Source: JACMLD01 sp964245425
Lineage (GTDB): Bacteria > Bacteroidota > Bacteroidia > Chitinophagales > Chitinophagaceae
Assembly: GCA_964245425.1 (NCBI GenBank)
Contig: CAXTMV010000007.1
Coordinates: 1-52,321 of the forward strand
Length of the DNA stretch: 52,321 nt
Reading direction: 5' to 3'
Position 1 is the first letter of the stretch. Each line of letters starts with the position of its first letter. Position numbers and translations under genes: made by a program. Positions 50,268 to 52,321 of the stretch are shown here, in pieces. The notes under the pieces are model-generated. The model searched no databases. It had not been told where the DNA came from and saw only the letters and a list, made by a program, of their open reading frames with translations.

Positions 50268-52321
50268 TTAAAGTATCACCAGGTCATCCCAGTAAAAAGT
50301 CTTGCCATTGCCGGGGTTTCCAAAATCAAAGAAAACCGAAGCCTTATCGTAATGGAACGCCGCATTGAAGGCAGGTGTGCCGGCAGCCGGGCTACTGAAA
50401 TCGAAGGTTAATGTTTCCCACTGGTTAACCTTGCTGGTCAGCACATCTGTTTCTACTGAATTATTACCATTGGTATGGTCTTCTATCTTCAATTTTACGT
50501 CTATACCGGCGGCGGGCGAATATACCCGTACGGTCATTTTTAACCGGCTGGCCGAAACCGGTATCAGGGTAGGGAATCCTGCGGCAGTGCCTACGGTGGT
50601 ACCCGACCATACTTCTGCGCCGGCAGGCTTCAGCGTCTTTTTAACGTTATTACCGGGTACTGCCGGGTCGATGGCTGCCGTGGTCTGGTTATTGCCAAAA
50701 TCAGTAACGGTATAATCCGTGTTGGGATCATCGAAAGAAACGGGCAGGTTAACCTGCTGCAGGAAACGCAGATCATCCCAATAATATATTTTTCCGTTGC
50801 CGTTGTTTCCAAAATCGAAGAATACCGAGGCTTTGTCATATTTAAAGCTGGCATTCAATGACGGCGTACCGCTGGCGGGGGCGGTAAAATCAAAGACCAG
50901 GGTTTCCCATTGGTTGGCAAGGGTTGTTTTTGTATCGGTTTCAACGGAATTATTTCCATTGGTATGATCTTCCAGCTTTAGTTTAATGTCTAACCCTGCA
51001 GCCGGTGAATACACCCGCAGGCTCATTCTAGAAGCGATGGCGGTAACCGGAACCGCGCTGGAAAAACCTGAACCGGTACCTGCCGTAGTACCTGCCCAAA
51101 CTTCTGCACCACTGGTCTTCGTGGTTTTTTTAACATGGTTGGATGCGTTTACCGGGTCAACCGCATCTACTGTATTGTTCCCGCCAAAATCAGTCATGGT
51201 AAAATCGACACCGCTTTGTTCAAATGTAACCGGCCAGTTAATCTGGGCCAGTGCCGGCGCCAGCATCAGCAGGTCGTCGAAATAATACGTTTTGCCATTA
51301 CCGTTATTACCGAAATCGAAGAATACAGATGCCTTGTCATAGGCATAAGCGATATTGAGGGCGGCTGTGCCGGCAGCAGCGTTGCTGAAATCAAATACCA
51401 GCGTTTCCCATTGGTTGGCTACGGTGGTTTTAGTGTCTGTTTCAACGGAATGCGCGCCGTTGCCATGCTCTTCTATTTTCAGTTTGATATCCAGGCCGGC
51501 TGCAGGCGAATATATGCGGGCACTCATTTTGGTAGCGCTGGCGGTAATAGGGATAATGCTGGCAAAACCGGCAGCGGTTCCAATGGTGGTGCCAGCCCAC
51601 ACTTCTGAACCGGCTGTTTTGATCGATTTCATTACTTTATTACCGGGCGCTGCGGGATCTGCCGCCAGCGAAGATTGGTTGCCGCCGAAATCGCCCAGGG
51701 TATAATCCACTTTGGGATCTTCAAAAGTAACCGGCAGATCAATTTGCTTGGCTACTTTAATCGTATCCAGGTATTGGGTAGTAGCCGCACCACCGCTCAA
51801 TGCCACCACCCTGATAATATAGGTACCTGCATTTACATAGGTATGACTCACCGTCTGTCCTTCCAGGAAACTGGTTACCGGTATTGGATTTGTATTATTG
51901 GAATCGCCATAATATACCCTGAACATGGTTTCGTATTTGGCAGAAGCCGATACATTCACGGTAAGGCTGCTAACGGCTACATTTACCTGTAAATTTTCAG
52001 GCGCCTTAAAAGACACGGTCAATACCTGGGTGGCATCCGTTGTTTGCCCGTTGATATTATAACCGGTTACCTTAACCGTATAAGTGCCTTCGGCATACAC
52101 ATGTTTAATGCTGCCACCGGCTGTTAATTTGGCCGGCGTGGCAGAGTTGTCGCCATAGTATACATCGTAAGAAACAGCCCCTTCTCCATTGGGTGTAATG
52201 GTAACAAGGCCCGTATTATCCTGTGTAATGTCGAACATCACCGATAATTTATTGGCGGCCGCAGCCGTTTTTGCAAAAGACACATCAGTAAACGTTTCTT
52301 TTTTACAGGCCGCTATAACGC
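50268..52321 (-). CDS. Lipoprotein with two PKD-like and three tandem CBM-like domains (5' end off window)
   Basis: The reading frame runs past the window edge. Upstream of the apparent GTG start it reads VIAACKKETFTDVS, a lipobox, so only the signal peptide start is missing. About 683 residues are visible. First come two PKD/Ig-like domains (about 13-91 and 93-177 counted from the GTG at 52283), each with a YYGD loop. Then three repeats of 159 residues each (183-341, 350-508, 513-671) follow, with shared PVxF, AxEVWAGTT, YSPAAGxDIKLK, NQWETLxFDF and YDKASVFFDFGN. The repeats resemble beta-sandwich carbohydrate-binding modules. As the first visible gene of the GH16 operon it is a probable surface glycan-binding protein. 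Confidence 0.85.
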   Translation of the reverse strand, partial: VIAACKKETFTDVSFAKTAAAANKLSVMFDITQDNTGLVTITPNGEGAVSYDVYYGDNSATPAKLTAGGSIKHVYAEGTYTVKVTGYNINGQTTDATQVLTVSFKAPENLQVNVAVSSLTVNVSASAKYETMFRVYYGDSNNTNPIPVTSFLEGQTVSHTYVNAGTYIIRVVALSGGAATTQYLDTIKVAKQIDLPVTFEDPKVDYTLGDFGGNQSSLAADPAAPGNKVMKSIKTAGSEVWAGTTIGTAAGFASIIPITASATKMSARIYSPAAGLDIKLKIEEHGNGAHSVETDTKTTVANQWETLVFDFSNAAAGTAALNIAYAYDKASVFFDFGNNGNGKTYYFDDLLMLAPALAQINWPVTFEQSGVDFTMTDFGGNNTVDAVDPVNASNHVKKTTKTSGAEVWAGTTAGTGSGFSSAVPVTAIASRMSLRVYSPAAGLDIKLKLEDHTNGNNSVETDTKTTLANQWETLVFDFTAPASGTPSLNASFKYDKASVFFDFGNNGNGKIYYWDDLRFLQQVNLPVSFDDPNTDYTVTDFGNNQTTAAIDPAVPGNNVKKTLKPAGAEVWSGTTVGTAAGFPTLIPVSASRLKMTVRVYSPAAGIDVKLKIEDHTNGNNSVETDVLTSKVNQWETLTFDFSSPAAGTPAFNAAFHYDKASVFFDFGNPGNGKTFYWDDLVIL
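50271..50747 (-). repeat. CBM-like repeat, copy 3
   Basis: A coding repeat of 159 residues at the C-terminus of the lipoprotein (LPVSFDDPNTDYTV onward). It is closest to the two copies upstream. The high similarity suggests recent tandem duplication. Confidence 0.8.
50760..51236 (-). repeat. CBM-like repeat, copy 2
   Basis: The middle 159-residue repeat (WPVTFEQSGVDFTM onward), with the same key positions as copies 1 and 3. Confidence 0.8.
51261..51737 (-). repeat. CBM-like repeat, copy 1
   Basis: The first 159-residue repeat (LPVTFEDPKVDYTL onward), directly after the second PKD-like domain. Confidence 0.8.

Noticed and set aside
1..52321. CRISPR arrays, tRNA, rRNA, IS elements.
   Set aside because: No regularly spaced repeats, no cloverleaf or rRNA signatures, no transposase frame or terminal inverted repeats seen.

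Overview
The window is a piece of a Bacteroidota genome, most likely the Chitinophagaceae lineage. The evidence is a SusC/SusD pair, many SPII lipoproteins with short lipoboxes (SCSKSS, SCKKNN, ACKKET), carbohydrate-active enzymes in clusters, AT-rich leaders without clear Shine-Dalgarno sequences, and PE-LIG-POL LigD plus KTSC/DUF4142/DUF6496 small proteins. Five runs of exactly ten N show that it is a scaffold of contigs, probably a draft or metagenome assembly. No rRNA, tRNA, CRISPR array or insertion sequence was found.

Layout. (1) 41-3442: secreted and lectin-like proteins of unknown role and a GH19 lysozyme/chitinase-like enzyme. (2) 3554-33393: a large polysaccharide utilization region built around a susC/susD operon (6519-13010). 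Around it lie a GH29 alpha-L-fucosidase, three PF05426 alginate-lyase-type proteins (one fused to a beta-helix), two heparinase II/III-type lyase candidates, a GH2 beta-mannosidase/glucosaminidase-like enzyme, two LacI-type regulators and a receiver-only response regulator. In the same stretch are a metallo-beta-lactamase fold hydrolase, an S41 peptidase, an FG-GAP repeat protein and two small membrane proteins. The enzyme mix suggests an acidic (uronic-acid-containing), fucose-bearing polysaccharide; the exact glycan cannot be read from the sequence. (3) 33463-41066: a Tat-exported Gfo/Idh oxidoreductase, a convergent ackA-xfp operon (acetate kinase and phosphoketolase), an isochorismatase-like hydrolase, a flavin-type split-barrel protein and an exported alpha/beta hydrolase. 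(4) 41164-47321: stress and DNA-repair type genes (DUF4142, KTSC, LigD, RibD-C-like, DUF6496, a DUF4440/SnoaL-like lipoprotein). (5) 47421-52321: the downstream part of a minus-strand beta-glucan (laminarin-like) utilization operon: a lipoprotein with two PKD-like and three near-identical CBM-like domains (its N-terminus is off the window), a PKD lipoprotein and two GH16 enzymes, ending in a good intrinsic terminator.

The most interesting signal is regulatory. A LacI-type operator with core AAACGTTT and an AGTAAA flank occurs upstream of susC (6421), upstream of the first lacI gene (20768) and upstream of the PF05426 lyase at 29361 (29258). At susC and lacI a second operator follows at the same 33-bp centre spacing. 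The lacI leader also keeps what looks like a decayed susC start. This points to one LacI regulon covering the acidic-polysaccharide genes, with autoregulation.

All five N runs look spurious. Collapsing a 1-9 bp overlap at each one restores an intact frame (LacI 337 aa, LigD 920 aa, DUF4440-like 276 aa, GH16 340 aa, PKD lipoprotein 298 aa). At the LacI gap about 125 bp of apparently foreign sequence sits beside the N run.
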